A DNA stretch of 64,000 bases from contig VZQC01006595.1 of NCBI GenBank assembly GCA_009823505.1, positions 186,001 to 250,000 on the forward strand, read 5' to 3'. The translations under genes were made by a program, and so were the position numbers. The notes under the pieces are model-generated. The model did not search any database, was not told where the DNA came from, and saw only the letters and a list, made by a program, of their open reading frames with translations. Of this stretch, positions 9,426 to 21,238 are shown piece after piece. How positions within the stretch are numbered: position 1 is the first letter of the stretch; every line of letters starts with the position of its first letter. The DNA is from Rhizomys pruinosus. Taxonomy: Eukaryota; Chordata; Mammalia; Rodentia; Spalacidae.

Positions 9426-12400
9426 GTGGTGAGGATGGCTGAGGGGCATTTAACACAGCTGCTCTCGTGCTCTCGGAGCTCACGCTCAGCCAGCTCTTCA
9501 CACTCAGCTCTGCAGAGGGTGGTCCAGTCCCCGAGGGCAGTGCAACCCTCAGTGTGGCCTGCCCTGCTCCCCTTCCCCCAGCTGACCCTCAGCCTGGCAG
9601 GGCTTTCACGGGCACACTCTGTCCACCTGTGCCCCTCTCCTCCAGCCAGCTCACGAGGCTCTGAGTAGTGCTCACGAGGAGAACACAACTTCCTGCAGCA
9701 CCATACGAAATTCTCTTCCTGACCACAAGGACAGGTGGCACAAATGTCCCTGGCTAACCTGCTCCTCAGCTGGCGTGGGCGTAACTGTGAGTCTTGGCTA
9801 GACCTCACTCTGCGGCCCCAGCTGCTGACTTTGCATGTCTCAGGTACAGGGTGCCAGGAAGCTTGGGCTCCTAACCCACTACCTGCAGAAGCTGCTGCTA
9901 CCAGGGCAGAGCAGGGGTGGGGGTGATTTACCTAGGGTCACACAGCAGTTGAGCCCTGGAGCCGTCACCTCTTACCCAGCCAGGACTCTCCCCACAGTCC
10001 TCCAGCTCTGGGTCACAAAGGAATGGGACAGGGAGCCTCTGTAAGAGGGGTGGGGATCAGCCTCTCCAGGGACCATGGGAGATGGCGGCCCGCTCCTCAG
10101 CCAACGCAGCTTACAGTCCTGGAGACCCTGTAGGTCTCATGATGCCCACCTAGAGGAGGCCCTGGTCACTGACACCCACAGGATCACTTTCATGGGCCAC
10201 TTCAGTCAATGCTCATGTCAGCCTTGAGCTGGCCATTATTACAGTATTACACATGAAGAACCGGAATTAGTAATTATGAAGAAACGAGCCTGGGGCCACA
10301 CAGCAAGCAATGGAGCCAAGATTTGACTGCAGGCCCACTCAGGTCCTGCAGTGATACAGGGTGTTAGGTAGGTCTGGGGAGCCAGCAGAGGGCCTGTAAA
10401 GACACCCTGTGTTACTGCTGTGGCCACGAGGCAAGCTCCCTCTTTCCTGCTGGGCAAGCGCGGTGGTCCCCCCAGGCTTGGGGGGTCTCTTCTGCAGCAG
10501 GCTTGGGTTTCAGGCAGTCCCCTGGCCTCTGAGCCCCTAAGCCCCATAACCCAGGCGTGGTGAGGGGGGCAGCATCTGCAGGGAAGATGATCAAGGTAGC
10601 CGGGGGCCTGGCCCCTCTCTTGGAATCCAGGAATTAACAGCGAGAAAGGGACAGCTGGATGCGGCCAGGCCTCTCCTGCTGCGTCACCCACCGTGGGTCA
10701 GGTTACCTTGGAAGCCAGTCAGCAGGGAATTCTGGTATTTTCAATTATCAGCCGGGCACGCTGGCAGGCGATAGGGTCAGTGGTACCCTGTGACCCTTGC
10801 GAGAAGATGGGGCCCCAGGGGGCAGAGCAAAGAGGCTGTGCTGAGGGGGAGGGGGAGGCTGACCCTCCCTGCTTTAGCAGGTATGGGGAGGAACGAGGGT
10901 GAAGGGAGAAGAGGGGGGACTACTGGCCTCCCAGCAAGCCCTGGGGGAGAATTTGTCCTTTCCTGGCTGAGTCCCCTTCTATGAGCCTCATTTCCTTCCA
11001 GGGTGTGACAGGACTGGGAGAGGAGCCTCTGAGGGCAGATGAGGATGTACAGTGAGGTGGGTGGATGAGGTGGTGCTATGAAGTGGTCCCCATGGGCTGG
11101 ATGAAGACCTCGGAGGTGGGGGGGTGGGGACTTCTTGCTCTGTATGCCAGTACAGGATAGGCAGCCGGGAGGATGTGACACTGGCTGGTGAAAGCTCTCA
11201 TCTCGGCCCATGTCACTCAGGAGCTCTGAGTGCTGAGGACAGAGAAAGAACCCACACTTGACCTCTCCCAGGCCAGAAGAACCTGTTAGCTAAGAGGCCA
11301 CGGGAGGGGCGGCCACATACTGGGTGGTCTGAGACTGCACCACAGACCCAGGCCCGGCAGGCCCCAGGAGCCCCTGCTGCCTTCGCTCCTACGGCTGGCC
11401 CTCAGCGCTGCCCACTGTCCCACACATGCCCCACCCAGCCAAGAAGGCCCTGGCCAGTGCCCCTTCTAGAGCCACCCACCCTGCTCCTTTCTGTTCCCAA
11501 ACAGACTGAAGTCTTTCTCATCTGGGTCTTGACCCCACTTGCCTTCTGTCTTCCCTGGGCCGCCCTCTACTGTCCCCTCCTTAGAGACAACTTCTCTGAC
11601 CGGCTCTCCTTTCCAGACACACCACCTCGATCACGTTCAATCCTTTAACCCCGGTGCCTGGAACAGTCTGTGGCTTAGAACAGATGCTTAAGCAGTATTT
11701 GTGGGTGGAAGTCAGGGAGGAAAGAAAGAAGGAAAAAGAGAGTGAGAGGAGGGAGGGAAGGAGGAAGACTGGCTTCTGGAAAGTTACCTCTCTGCCTAGG
11801 TTCTTCTGTAAGATGGAATGTGGCAAAACCACCATGCTGCCTCTCTGATGTGAACAAAATCCTAGTTCTTAGCTACACAACATGCACAATTAGAAGGCTA
11901 CGTTTTCCCAGCCTCTCTGCCAGCCAGAACTTTCAGGAAGTGACCTGATAGGAAGTCTCTTTCTCACTTGCCCTTCTCTTGATATCTGAGACATGAGTGT
12001 GACGGCTGGAGATACCACTGTATGTGAACACAATCCGAGTTTAGCTATGCATGGGATAGCATTTCCGGCCAGCGCCTCCCAGAGGCACAAGTGAGAGCCA
12101 TGGGACCTCCCGGGTTACGCCCACAGATCGGTATGTGATGTTGCAAAGGTCTGGGATTGGACCCCGGGAGGTGTGGTCACACTGCCTATTTAATCTGTTC
12201 ACTTGAATAAAGTGCCATTCTGTATTTGGATTCACATCCTACAATGTGTCTGTGTGCTGTGCTTTCCCGAGTGTGCTTTGTACATGGCCTACCATGGAAA
12301 TAAATGGGACGGACAGCATGCATACTGCAGCTACTTTGATCCATAAAGACAAGAAGTTGTGTATCAAGAAATCTGAATCCCCGAGTCTGTCTACTGCTGC

Positions 12401-13480
12401 AACAGTCCCCAATTCCAACATTCTCTACAGATCAGAAAACGAGGCAAATTCTGTGTAAGCCACCACAGAATGTATTAGTCACCCCTCTACAGCTCTGCCC
12501 TTTGCTCTGCCACTTGTGGGGTCCCCTTTCACTGACTCTGGGCTTGGCCATGAGACGCAGGCATAACAGAAAGTGCCCGGCACCCGGCAAGGCCAACATG
12601 TTAGAGGCTGAGACACTCAGCAGCCAGGCAACTGCAGACCAGCTGACGGCAGTCACCCCAAAGATGCAACAGGACCCCAGCAACACCCAGGGAGCTGTGT
12701 GCATTCAGGGCAGATGGATGGTAAGCACGCACACATCCCTCCAAGATCGGGGCCTCCACTGGCTGCCCAGAGACTCTTGGCTTCTTCATGCCCCTTGTTT
12801 TTTGCTGTCAGCTTTGTCATTTGGCAGTCACCTCTATTTTCTGCCTGTGACACCCAGCAAACCCATCTTCAATGGCTCTTTCAACGCCTCACGAGCTTTG
12901 GAAGATCAGAACATAGGATGTGGGCACAGGGCTTGCTCTTTCTCTTTTTCCCTCTCTCCTCTTTCCTCGAGCCCCAGCTGGGCGCTCTCTGATCCTCTCA
13001 GCCTCCTAAGAAGAGAAGACACGTTCATGCCAGTTCCAGAGCGAAGCCATTGTACACCCTGCCCCAGCAGGGTGGAAGGATCAAAGGAGTGCTGGGGACA
13101 AGAGGGGCTTCAGAGTTCAAAGTCTCCACGAGGGAACCACGTGGCAGGGTGTCGTGGACAGAGACCTGGGCAGGATGCTGGCACCTGCTCTGCCAAGGAT
13201 AAGCTGTGGGGTCCTGGCAACCACTTGGGAATCTCTACAGGCTGGGAGGGCCTATCCTGGGCAACGACTCTCCGGTGGACATCTCAATTTCCCTCTACAT
13301 AGCAGGAGGCGCAGAGTGGATGATCTGAGGCCCCCAAACTGCTGTGAGTTTCAGTGTGACCTGGTTGACTTCTGTGACCCCAAAGATGTTCTGTTGCCTC
13401 ATGTGGAGAATTATGGGAGACTTTCCTGTGTGCTACTCGAGAGGAGACCCACTTGAATTCTTAAAACTAGTAGGGCTAAG
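9426..13480. other. repeat-poor intron 5 segment
   Basis: This stretch contains no B1 or B2. MIR pieces are visible at about 9926-9990 and 10245-10360. A possible ancient element lies at 11895-12240 (gagacatgagtgtgacggct, then cacttgaataaagtgccatt, with an AATAAA). A purine-rich tract sits at 11720-11765. A + strand frame at 12502-13302 is open for 266 codons but shows no domain and no exon signals. Confidence 0.5.
10245..10360 (-). repeat. MIR fragment
   Basis: ggggccacacagcaagcaat followed by gactgcaggcccactcaggt matches the reverse MIR core. A second piece with gggtcacacagcagttgagc lies at 9926-9990. Confidence 0.65.
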
Positions 13481-13637
13481 TCAGGTGTGGTGGCGCACGC
13501 CTTTAATCCCAGCACTCGGGAGGCAGAGGCAGGCGAATCTCTGTGAGTTCAAGGCCAGTCTGGTCTACAGAGCGAGCTCCAGGGCAGCTGGGAATAAAGG
13601 GAGACCCTGTCTCAAAAAGACCAAAAAAAAAAAAAAA
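13481..13637 (+). repeat. B1 SINE
   Basis: tggtggcgcacgcctttaat, then aggcagaggcaggcgaatct, through ccctgtctcaaaaagacc and an A-run. The aaaaagacc-A tail is shared with several other B1 copies in the window. Confidence 0.93.
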
Positions 13638-13639
13638 TT

Positions 13640-13827
13640 TGAGCCAGGTGTGGTGGCACCTGCCTTTAATCCTAGCACTTGGGAGGCAGTGGCAGGTGGA
13701 TCTTTGTGAGTTCAAGGCCAAGCCTGGTCTACAGAGTGAGTTCTACGACAGCTGGGGCTACAAGGAGATCCTGTCTCAAAAAAAGACCAAAAAACCAAAA
13801 CCAATCAATCAAACAAACAAAAAATAA
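13640..13827 (+). repeat. B1 SINE (second of a cluster)
   Basis: A near-complete B1 (gtggtggcacctgcctttaa to ctgtctcaaaaaaagacc) with an A/C-rich tail follows the first copy directly in the same direction. Copies of ctagtRgggct at about 13468 and 13829 may be a target-site duplication around the pair. Confidence 0.92.
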
Positions 13828-13840
13828 CTAGTGGGGCTTG

Positions 13841-14010
13841 CTGAGCCTAGTGGCCCAGGCCTTTAATCCCACCCAGCATTTGGAAGCCAAAGGCAGCCTG
13901 ATCTTCATAGTGAGTTCCAGGCCAGCTGGAGCCACAGGGAGACCCTGTCTCCAAAAACTCACACAAAACAAAACAAAACAAAACAACAATAAAACAAACA
14001 AAGCAAAAGC
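13841..14010 (+). repeat. B1 SINE, diverged (third of a cluster)
   Basis: cctagtggcccaggccttta to gagaccctgtctccaaaaac with an (AAAAC)n tail. It is more diverged than the two copies before it. Confidence 0.85.
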
Positions 14011-14221
14011 TAGCTGGGTTTTCCTAATGGGGTGCCCAAGAGTTTGGTAGCCTGTAAAACTTGATACCCTGTGGCTATTCAAGATATGTCAGAGGCTCTG
14101 TGTGGGGACTTGAGGGGCTCTCAGCATTACAGGGCGGGCCCAGCTGAAGGAAGAACTGGAACTGGCTCAGCAGCCTCAGTACATAAGGGCCAGAAGCCAG
14201 TCCTGATGGTTTGGGGGGGGG

Positions 14222-14345
14222 GTCTTCAATCATAGCTACTCAGGAAGCTGAGGCAGATGGATCTTACATTTAAGTCCTATCTGGGCTACAGAGTAAGTTC
14301 AGGGCTGACCTAGTAACTTAGTGAGATCTTGTCTCAAAATGAAAA
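14222..14345 (+). repeat. B1/B4-related SINE, diverged
   Basis: aatcatagctactcaggaag, then ctgggctacagagtaagttc and ttgtctcaaaatgaaaat identify a B1-derived element. Confidence 0.7.
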
Positions 14346-15130
14346 TGGATCTAGCTGAGGCCAGGTTTACACCCTGGCACTGAATGAATGAAGATAAAAA
14401 CTGGATGATTCTACAGCATCAGCAGCAAGCGTGTCCTGGCCGGCTCGGCTGCTGACGCCTGGGCTGGCCTCGCAACCCACAGCACCATGAGGCTCCTACT
14501 GTGTGCTCTTGGAAGTTGCTAGGAATGAGGTGCTCTTATAGCTGGGAATCTCGGCTTTGAAAGTGCCAAGTCTGTCAGGCCTGGCACAGCTGACCACCCT
14601 CCCACATGACCAACAGTATGGGAATGTGGCCGACTGGGTAGTCTCTCCTTCGGTTCTCATGCCCAGCTGCAGCGGCCTCACTGAACATGAGATCTGCCTC
14701 AGCTCTGGAGGTGTCCCAACATCTCTTGTCCCAAGTGTATAGTGATGTCAATATTCTGACTCTGCCACCTCCTGCCAGGGTAGCTGAGGGCAAGCCTCTC
14801 ACCTCAGTGCCTAGCTTCATTTATAAGTCAAGATGCCAAAAGACCTTGCAGCTCTGTGAGATTCACAACTAAGAGCCTGATCCAGTACCTGTGTGTTACA
14901 CACAGGTAGGACACATGCCAGGTTTTATGCTTACTGTGCATGCAGGTGACCTCTGGGTTTTCAGTGCATGCCTGTACTGGGCAGCCTGGTTGCATGGGGC
15001 ATGCTCCCTGAATTCCTCACTATAGCCCCATAAATAAGAAAGCCTCTGGGGAACAGCAAGCAGATGTGAGTGAACTCATTGACTTCCCCAAGGCCACCAG
15101 AGCCGGGGGGCAGCTGGGCTCAATGCAAAA

Positions 15131-15300
15131 CCGGGGTTCAGGTAGGCATGGTGGGGCATACATATAATTTAAGCACTTGTGATATAGACACAGGAGGATA
15201 AGTTCAAGGCTACATATTGAGCTGGAGGCTAGCCTAGGCTACGTGAGACCCTGACTCAAAAAATAAAACAAAAAACCCCTCCCAAAACAAAAATCAAAGC
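15131..15300 (+). repeat. B1/B4-related SINE, diverged
   Basis: aggtaggcatggtggggcat, then gctagcctaggctacgtgag and ctgactcaaaaaataaaac indicate an old B1-type element. Confidence 0.7.
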
Positions 15301-15339
15301 CAGGTTTGCCTGCCTGACTCTCATGCCCAGATCCTTCTT

Positions 15340-15492
15340 TTTTTTTTTTTGGTCTTTTGAGACAGGGTCTCCCTGTAGTCCCAGCTGTCCTGGAACTCAC
15401 TCTATAGACCAGGCTGGCCTTGAACTCACAAAGATCCGCCTGCCTCTGCCTCCCAAGTGCTAGGATTAAAGGTGTGCGCCACCACGCCCGGC
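15340..15492 (-). repeat. B1 SINE with 16-bp target-site duplication
   Basis: A reverse B1 from the poly(T) through ggtcttttgagacagggtct to ccaccacgcccggc. It is flanked by tgcccagatccttctt at 15324-15339 and 15493-15508. Confidence 0.96.
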
Positions 15493-15508
15493 TGCCCAGA
15501 TCCTTCTT

Positions 15509-18040
15509 AACCACCTCTGGAACTTGGTAGGTGTGGGCAGCCAGTCTGGGGGTTACTGAAGGGCTCGGACTGTGACTGGTATAGTCTTGGAGGGTGGCCA
15601 AGGTTACTGAGATGCCGCCGGCTCTGTCTCCATAGCCACACAGCTGTCTGGCTTGTCATTTGCACGTCCACCTACATGTCACCTCCTCAAGGAGCTGTCC
15701 CTCTGTCTTGCTGGTATTCCTTATGTGTCGGGTCCAGGGACAGATGGGACTGTGGTTGAGGTAGCTCCTGGGGTTTTGTGGTGCCCAGCTGGAGGGCCTG
15801 GACATATAGCTTGACATCTGTCCTTCCACTTCGAATCCTTCAAGGAGGACTCAGCCTCCCTCCCTGGCCCTGAGTGCTGCTTGTTACTGGGCAGAAGGCA
15901 GTCTGCAAAAGGCAGCGTGGGTGGAGGCGTGTGACGGCTTTATGAAGTCAGAAGACAGCTCTGGCCCCAGTAAGTGCCAGGGCACTGTGAGCACAGCCCG
16001 CTGCTTGCCCAAACAAAAGGCTTTTTCCTTTTAAGGCAGTGAGCTAGATATTTATAAATTGAATTTTAGGGTCTGTCCAAAACCCACTACTGAATCGGTC
16101 TGGAACCCCCCCCCCTTGTTTTCCTGCTTCTCCAGCTTTGCCAAACTCCACCTCCCTGAACACGTCTCCAAACTTCTGTAAATGCTCAAATGCTCACAGA
16201 CTGCTCCCTGTGGGGTGTCCCCTCCTGGGTGCTGGGACAGCCTTGATGAGGAAAAGCAGGCCTCTGCATAGCATAGGGGCAGTGACAGTGGGGCAGGCAG
16301 ACTGGCGCATAGTGATAGAAGACAAAATGAAACTTCAGGAACACGAAGCCCTGGTGCTGTGCTGGAGAAGGGTCTCTGAGCCAGGACTCTCGAGGAGGTG
16401 AGCTTCAGTCTGAAGGAAGGCCAGAGCTTCATGTGCAAAGGCCCTGTGGCTAGGACCCCTCTGTCTGCTGCCCACTTAACCTCTTTCCCTTGGGGACACC
16501 TTGCTCTGTCTGATCCTATCTCTCGAGTCATCAGAGCCTAGCAGGACACATCCTGCTCTCACCCCCAGAAGCTGGTAGGCCCCTGTTGGACAGGCTCCTC
16601 GTGGACGGGGGGGTCTGTCTGCTTCAGGGTAGACACAGAGGCTAACAGTCCCAGGTTTAAGTGGGAGTTGGTCCTCTTAGTGGAGGGAGTTCACACGAAT
16701 ATATCCAGGCCTTTGCACCTGAACCTCCTCACCTGGCAAAGGGGATGGGGGATGGCTGCTCGGCTCCCACCCCAGCTATGCGGTGAGGGGCTGTTGAAGG
16801 GGAACAGAGAGAAACGGGGGCTGATTATGACCCCAGGGCTCAGAGGGCTTAAAGAGACTTGGACTCACTTGAACCTGAGTTCCTCAAATTTGTCTGCCAG
16901 TAAGAAGTACAAGAACCACTTGGTGGAAAGAGATCTCGGACACTTCCTGGGTACAGATCAGGATCATGCGTTCTGAAAAATCTTGGGTTCTTTGCTGCTA
17001 ACTTAAGGGCCCATTTGCCATGGTGGTGGAGCACAGCTCCCAGCCCCCACCTCCCACCAGCCCCCACCTCCCATCAGCTCCCACCCCACTGATGCTGGGT
17101 TTGACCACAGACTTTCTTTGGCTGCTGAGACACTGGGGTACTAGTGTGGTATGGTTCCTATCACCCTCCTACCCTTCGATAGAAATGAGCCTGGGGTCTC
17201 TGTTGCTCATGGAAAAGATTGGATGGAGCCCACTCTGAATGTCTGACCAGCACAGCAATCGGTGACCTACAGGCCACTGAATGAATTTTTTATTTTTTTT
17301 TAGTTTCTATGACTGAGTTTTATTGTCAATCTGCCACTCTCCAGGGCCTGGTGGTGGATGAAACTATTTCAAAGAGGATAGAAACCCCCAAACCCAAATC
17401 ACAAAACCCCCAAACATGAAGTAAAACAAATACCAAAACCAAATGGCCTTGTGGTACAGCCTCGCAATCCCTGCCCGCCAGAGCCAGAAGCAGCAGCTGT
17501 TCCAGTCGTTGTCGTCATGTCGTGTGTGTCTGTGTCGCCCCCCCCTCCCCGAGTTCAAGGCCACCCTGATCTACGGGAGACCTTCCAAAGCAAGCAAGCA
17601 AACAGACCCCTCAAAAACCATCCACCTATAGGCTGGGGAGTTGAGTGCGGCCCTGGAGTTTCTGGGACACCCTTACCCAGGCACAGAGACCCTGGGGGTC
17701 TGGTTGGTTGTCTGCCTTATCTCTGCCTTGGTACCCAGATGTTGGGGTAGAGATGGAGAGTTTCCCCAAGGCCTCCAAGGCTTCAGGGAGCTCTGGGGTG
17801 CCGGGTGAGGATGGAGGCTCAGGACATGCGCAGGAGGTGGATGGGCTGAGCTCTGTGAAGGAGGACGCTTTGGGCTACAGATCGTCCAGTCCATGTTCTG
17901 GAGGCAGTGGAGGAAGGCCTTGTAGGCCTGGCACAGGAGGCTGAACCAGACCAGACGGGATGGCGCATGGGGTCCAGGTCCTTGTAAGTCTCTGCGCTTA
18001 CAAACGAGGAACCAAGACGTAACTTGTTCCTCTTTCATGT
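15509..18040. other. repeat-poor intron 5 segment
   Basis: Mostly unique sequence. At 17042-17092 a 17-bp unit agcccccacctcccacc is repeated about 2.7 times. At 17440-17605 a very eroded B1-like piece may remain (gagttcaaggccaccctgat). An AT-rich patch at 16015-16075 contains tatttataaattgaatttta. Confidence 0.5.
17042..17092. repeat. 17-bp C-rich tandem repeat, G-rich in the transcript
   Basis: Units agcccccacctcccacc (17042-17058) and agcccccacctcccatc (17059-17075) are followed by a partial third copy. The minus strand carries seven runs of three or more G within about 55 nt. Confidence 0.85.
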
Positions 18041-18207
18041 TGTTTTTTGTTTTGTTTTTTCTTGGTCTTTTTCAGACCGGGTCTCCCTATAGTCCCAGCT
18101 GTCCTGGAACTCGCTCTGTAGACCAGGCTGGCCTTGAATTCACAAAGATCCGCCTGCCTCTGCCTCCCAAGTGCTAGGATTAAAGGCATGCACCACCATG
18201 CCTGGCT
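18041..18207 (-). repeat. B1 SINE
   Basis: A reverse B1 with cccagctgtcctggaactcg and gtgctaggattaaaggcatg motifs, ending ccaccatgcctggc. The B2 at 18222 sits immediately next to its 5' end. Confidence 0.94.
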
Positions 18208-18221
18208 TCCTGTTGAGTTTT

Positions 18222-18452
18222 TTTTTTTTAATTTTATTTATTTTTGTATGTGTATGAATGTACTGTACGCATGTAGGTTTGTGCACCCGTGTCGTGCAAT
18301 GCCGCGGAGGTCAGAAGAGGGCGTCAGATTCCCCTGGAACTGGAGTTCTGGAATTGGAGTTACAGACGGTTCTCAGCTGCCATGTGGGTGCTGGGGATCG
18401 AACCCGGGTCCTCTGCAAGAGCACTCGGTGCTCTTAACCGCTAGGCTATCTC
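18222..18452 (-). repeat. B2 SINE with 14-bp target-site duplication
   Basis: A reverse B2 flanked by tcctgttgagtttt at 18208-18221 and 18453-18466. The extreme head is cut at gctatctc, so the copy is slightly 5'-truncated. It carries only a partial internal duplication. Confidence 0.95.
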
Positions 18453-18660
18453 TCCTGTTGAGTTTTACAGCTAGCCTGCTTAAATCTTCCTGGCTATGGT
18501 AAGAGTCGTCCCAGAAATGCTCTTCAAGTTTGCTCTGGGCTGAGAACTCCATTCAGATTATAAGTGTAAGGGAGGTCAACTCAGTTCAGGTGTTTGAGGT
18601 TCAGTCCTGAGAGGCTAAGCCCACCACCACCCAGCCCGAACAGAGAATTTTTTTTTTTTA

Positions 18661-18862
18661 ATGTGTATGAATGTACTGTCTGCATGCAGGTCTGTACACC
18701 CATGTCATGCAGTGCTGCGGAGGTCAGAAGAAAGTGTCGGATTCCCCTGGAACTGGAGTCAAAGACAGTTTTTAGCCGTCCATGTGGGTGCTGGGGATCG
18801 AACCCGGGTCCTCTGCAAAAGCAGTCAGTGCTCTTAACTGCTAGGCCATCTCTCCAGCCCCA
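18661..18862 (-). repeat. B2 SINE with 17-bp target-site duplication
   Basis: A reverse B2 lacking the internal 17-bp duplication. Flanking copies of agaa plus a 12-T run plus a lie at 18644-18660 and 18863-18879. Confidence 0.94.
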
Positions 18863-19029
18863 AGAATTTTTTTTTTTTATCTTATAAACAAACTACTGAG
18901 TTTTAGGGGGTGGTTTTGTTACACAGCATTATTGAAGTGATAGCTCACTACTATACCAAGGCAAGCAAGCAGATGTCAGAGGTAGGATGGAAAACTTTTT
19001 TGCTCTTAATGCTTTCTCCTTCAGTATTC

Positions 19030-19225
19030 TCTGTGTGTGTGCGTGTGTGTGTGTGTGCGTGTGTGTGCGCGTACATGTGCGTGCGTGTGTGCGCGCGTGC
19101 ACGTATGTGTGGAGGTCAGAGGTTAACCTTGGGTGTCATTCATCAGATATCATCCACCAGAGGCAGGTTCTTCTGTTGGCCTGGAATGTGCCAAATACAT
19201 TAAGCTGACTGACTAGCTCAGCAGC
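19030..19225 (-). repeat. (TG)n tract joined to an old B3-type SINE relic
   Basis: A TG/CG run (19030-19112) leads into tgtggaggtcagaggttaac and later gctgactgactagctcagca. This matches the tail-to-head order of the B3/RSINE-like family in reverse. Confidence 0.55.
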
Positions 19226-19486
19226 CTAGGCCCTACCCCAATAGAGGCTTCATAGCTACAGCAACTTGGCCCAGTGGGCACTGGGGAGGCCCCCCCCAGT
19301 CCAGAATAGGCCCCCAAAGCTTCCTTTCTTCCCTCTCCATGTTGAAAAGCATTGCTGCCTGCCCACCTCCCCTTGCCAAGGCTTCCAGCTGAGCTTTCTC
19401 AAGATAAGAGTGACTCGCCACTGAGTGCCTGTGGGCTGTCAGGTATCTTGGCCAGCAGCTGTGGCTTTTGAGGGTTTGCTCTTTAA

Positions 19487-19526
19487 GATGTCCTGCTAAA
19501 AAAAAAAAAAAAACGATGTCCTGCTT
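19487..19526 (+). repeat. poly(A) insertion flanked by an 11-bp duplication
   Basis: gatgtcctgct occurs at 19487-19497 and again at 19516-19526, separated by 17 A and a C. This is the footprint of target-primed reverse transcription with no element body left. Confidence 0.7.
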
Positions 19527-20874
19527 TGATGTAGCTCACCTGGACCCCAATCTGTGGACAGCCCCCATGTTCTGTGGCCCCACAAGAACTGCAAGCACAG
19601 GTACACAAATACAGGTATTGTTCTAAATGACTGGATTTGGGGTGTGTTTGGTTACACAGCATTGTTATTACAGTAGCTGACTAATACACTCTCCTTACAC
19701 CTTCAGCCACATCCACATCCCAGGTATGTGAACTCAGTCATACACATGGTAGAGCCACATTCAAATACAAGTCTCCTCCATCTCCCAGGGCTGGACATGC
19801 AAACGCATACAGAAATAAGAAGCCACAGGTGGGTGTTTCAAGCAGTGACCCAAATGTGCTGGCAAACCCCCTGACACAGACACAGCCATCGCCAGACCCA
19901 CCACTGTGCCCCAGTGCTGCAGTACTCAGCTCCAGTTGCTCTTGCTGGCTTGTGAGCGGACTCTTCTGACTCTCGTCTGAAATGGGAACAGGGACCAGGG
20001 ATGCAGTGAGGTTGGGGTGGAAGCCCCCAGTCATCAGGCTGCCTTCTCTTCCTTGCCCTGGGTGTCTCCATTTTTTCTCTCTCTCCTTGGAATTCACAGA
20101 TTTCCTGGTTCTACTGACTGTAGGTTGCAGCCACACGCTTCCCCCCATGAAGCCTTCCTGGGCTGCTTTGGGCCCCATGTGTGCTCCCCTTGACAGAAGC
20201 CTGGAGGAAAGGCTGGTTTCTCCCCCACAGCCTACAGCTCTGTGGGGAAGAGGAAGAATCCACTACCGCACTTGGCAAAGGTTGCTGAGTAACTGAGTGT
20301 ATAACTGAGGAATGGGGTCATGGGATTGTATTGCTGGCCCTATCTCCTCCCATAGGAAAAGCAGCGAGGACCATGGAATGTCCACAAGACCACAGTGAGG
20401 ACTCAGAGACAATGTCCAGGAGAAGAGACATGTGATTGGAAGGGGCTGAGGCTCTCGGGAAGCGTTGGTAGAAAGTGCCGGACTTTGCCCAGAGTCAGGG
20501 CACTGCCAAGCAGCAGAGGAGACATCTCAAGCTCCCTTATGTGAGGTTATATGGCCACGTCCAGAAGCACACAGAGCATGCGTACAGAACAGGTGCCACT
20601 CCTGCCCACCCGGATCAAACATCACCACACTCGGTTTCCTCTCTCCCTGTATTTGACTTGTCTGGGGCCAATGGACTTGGGTCCCTGACAGGCCCGTGGA
20701 CCAGAGCTGCCTGCTCTCTGACCCCCCTCACTTCTTCCATAAGAGGGAGACATCTGCTTATTCTTTGAAGCATGGGGTCTTTTATTGTAGAAGCTACACG
20801 TACGCCTTCAGTGGCAAATGTGCCCAGTGTGGGGAGTCCTGTCCTCTCTGTGGCAGCGGGGTACAGAACCATGG
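19527..20874. other. apparently unique intron 5 sequence
   Basis: No SINE was recognised in this 1.35-kb stretch and no exon-like frame matches EphB2. Nothing further can be supported. Confidence 0.45.
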
Positions 20875-21238
20875 TCAACCCCCAGCCCAGTGTCAGGAAT
20901 CAAATCCAGGCCTTACGTATGTCAGGCAAGTGGTCTACCACAGAGCTGCAGGCTCAGTCCTTAGCTTAGTTTAGTTTGTTTTTGAGACCAGGGTCTCAGG
21001 TAGCCCCAGCTGGCCTCCTTAGCCAAGGATAACCATGAACTTCTGAACATCTTTCTCTTTCACCTACCCAGTTTCATGCAGTGCTGGGACTTGAACTGAG
21101 CTCTGTCCATGCTAGGCAGGCTCTTTACCAACTAAGCTACATTTCCAGTCTTAACTGTTGACTTTTTTAAAGACAGGATCTTGCTATGTAGACCAGGCTG
21201 TCCTCAAAATCATGATTCTCCTGCTTCAGGCCCCCACC
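20875..21238 (-). repeat. cluster of old ID/B4/B1-type SINEs
   Basis: An ID-like head in reverse (gtggtctaccacagagctgc) is followed by a B4 (gagaccagggtctcaggtag to accaactaagctacatttcc) and a third B1-like piece (ttgctatgtagaccaggctg). All are diverged. The cluster ends about 160 bp from the exon 5 donor, so it lies close to splicing signals. Confidence 0.7.

Noticed and set aside
11895..12240. Possible LTR with AATAAA near 12208
   Set aside because: Some motifs recall an ancient mammalian repeat, but no terminal TG/CA pair, duplication or internal region could be shown.
12502..13302. 266-codon open frame on the + strand in intron 5
   Set aside because: It lies antisense to Ephb2 in apparently unique DNA. 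The translation has no recognisable domain or transmembrane pattern and no promoter or splice context. A frame of this length can occur by chance in GC-rich sequence.
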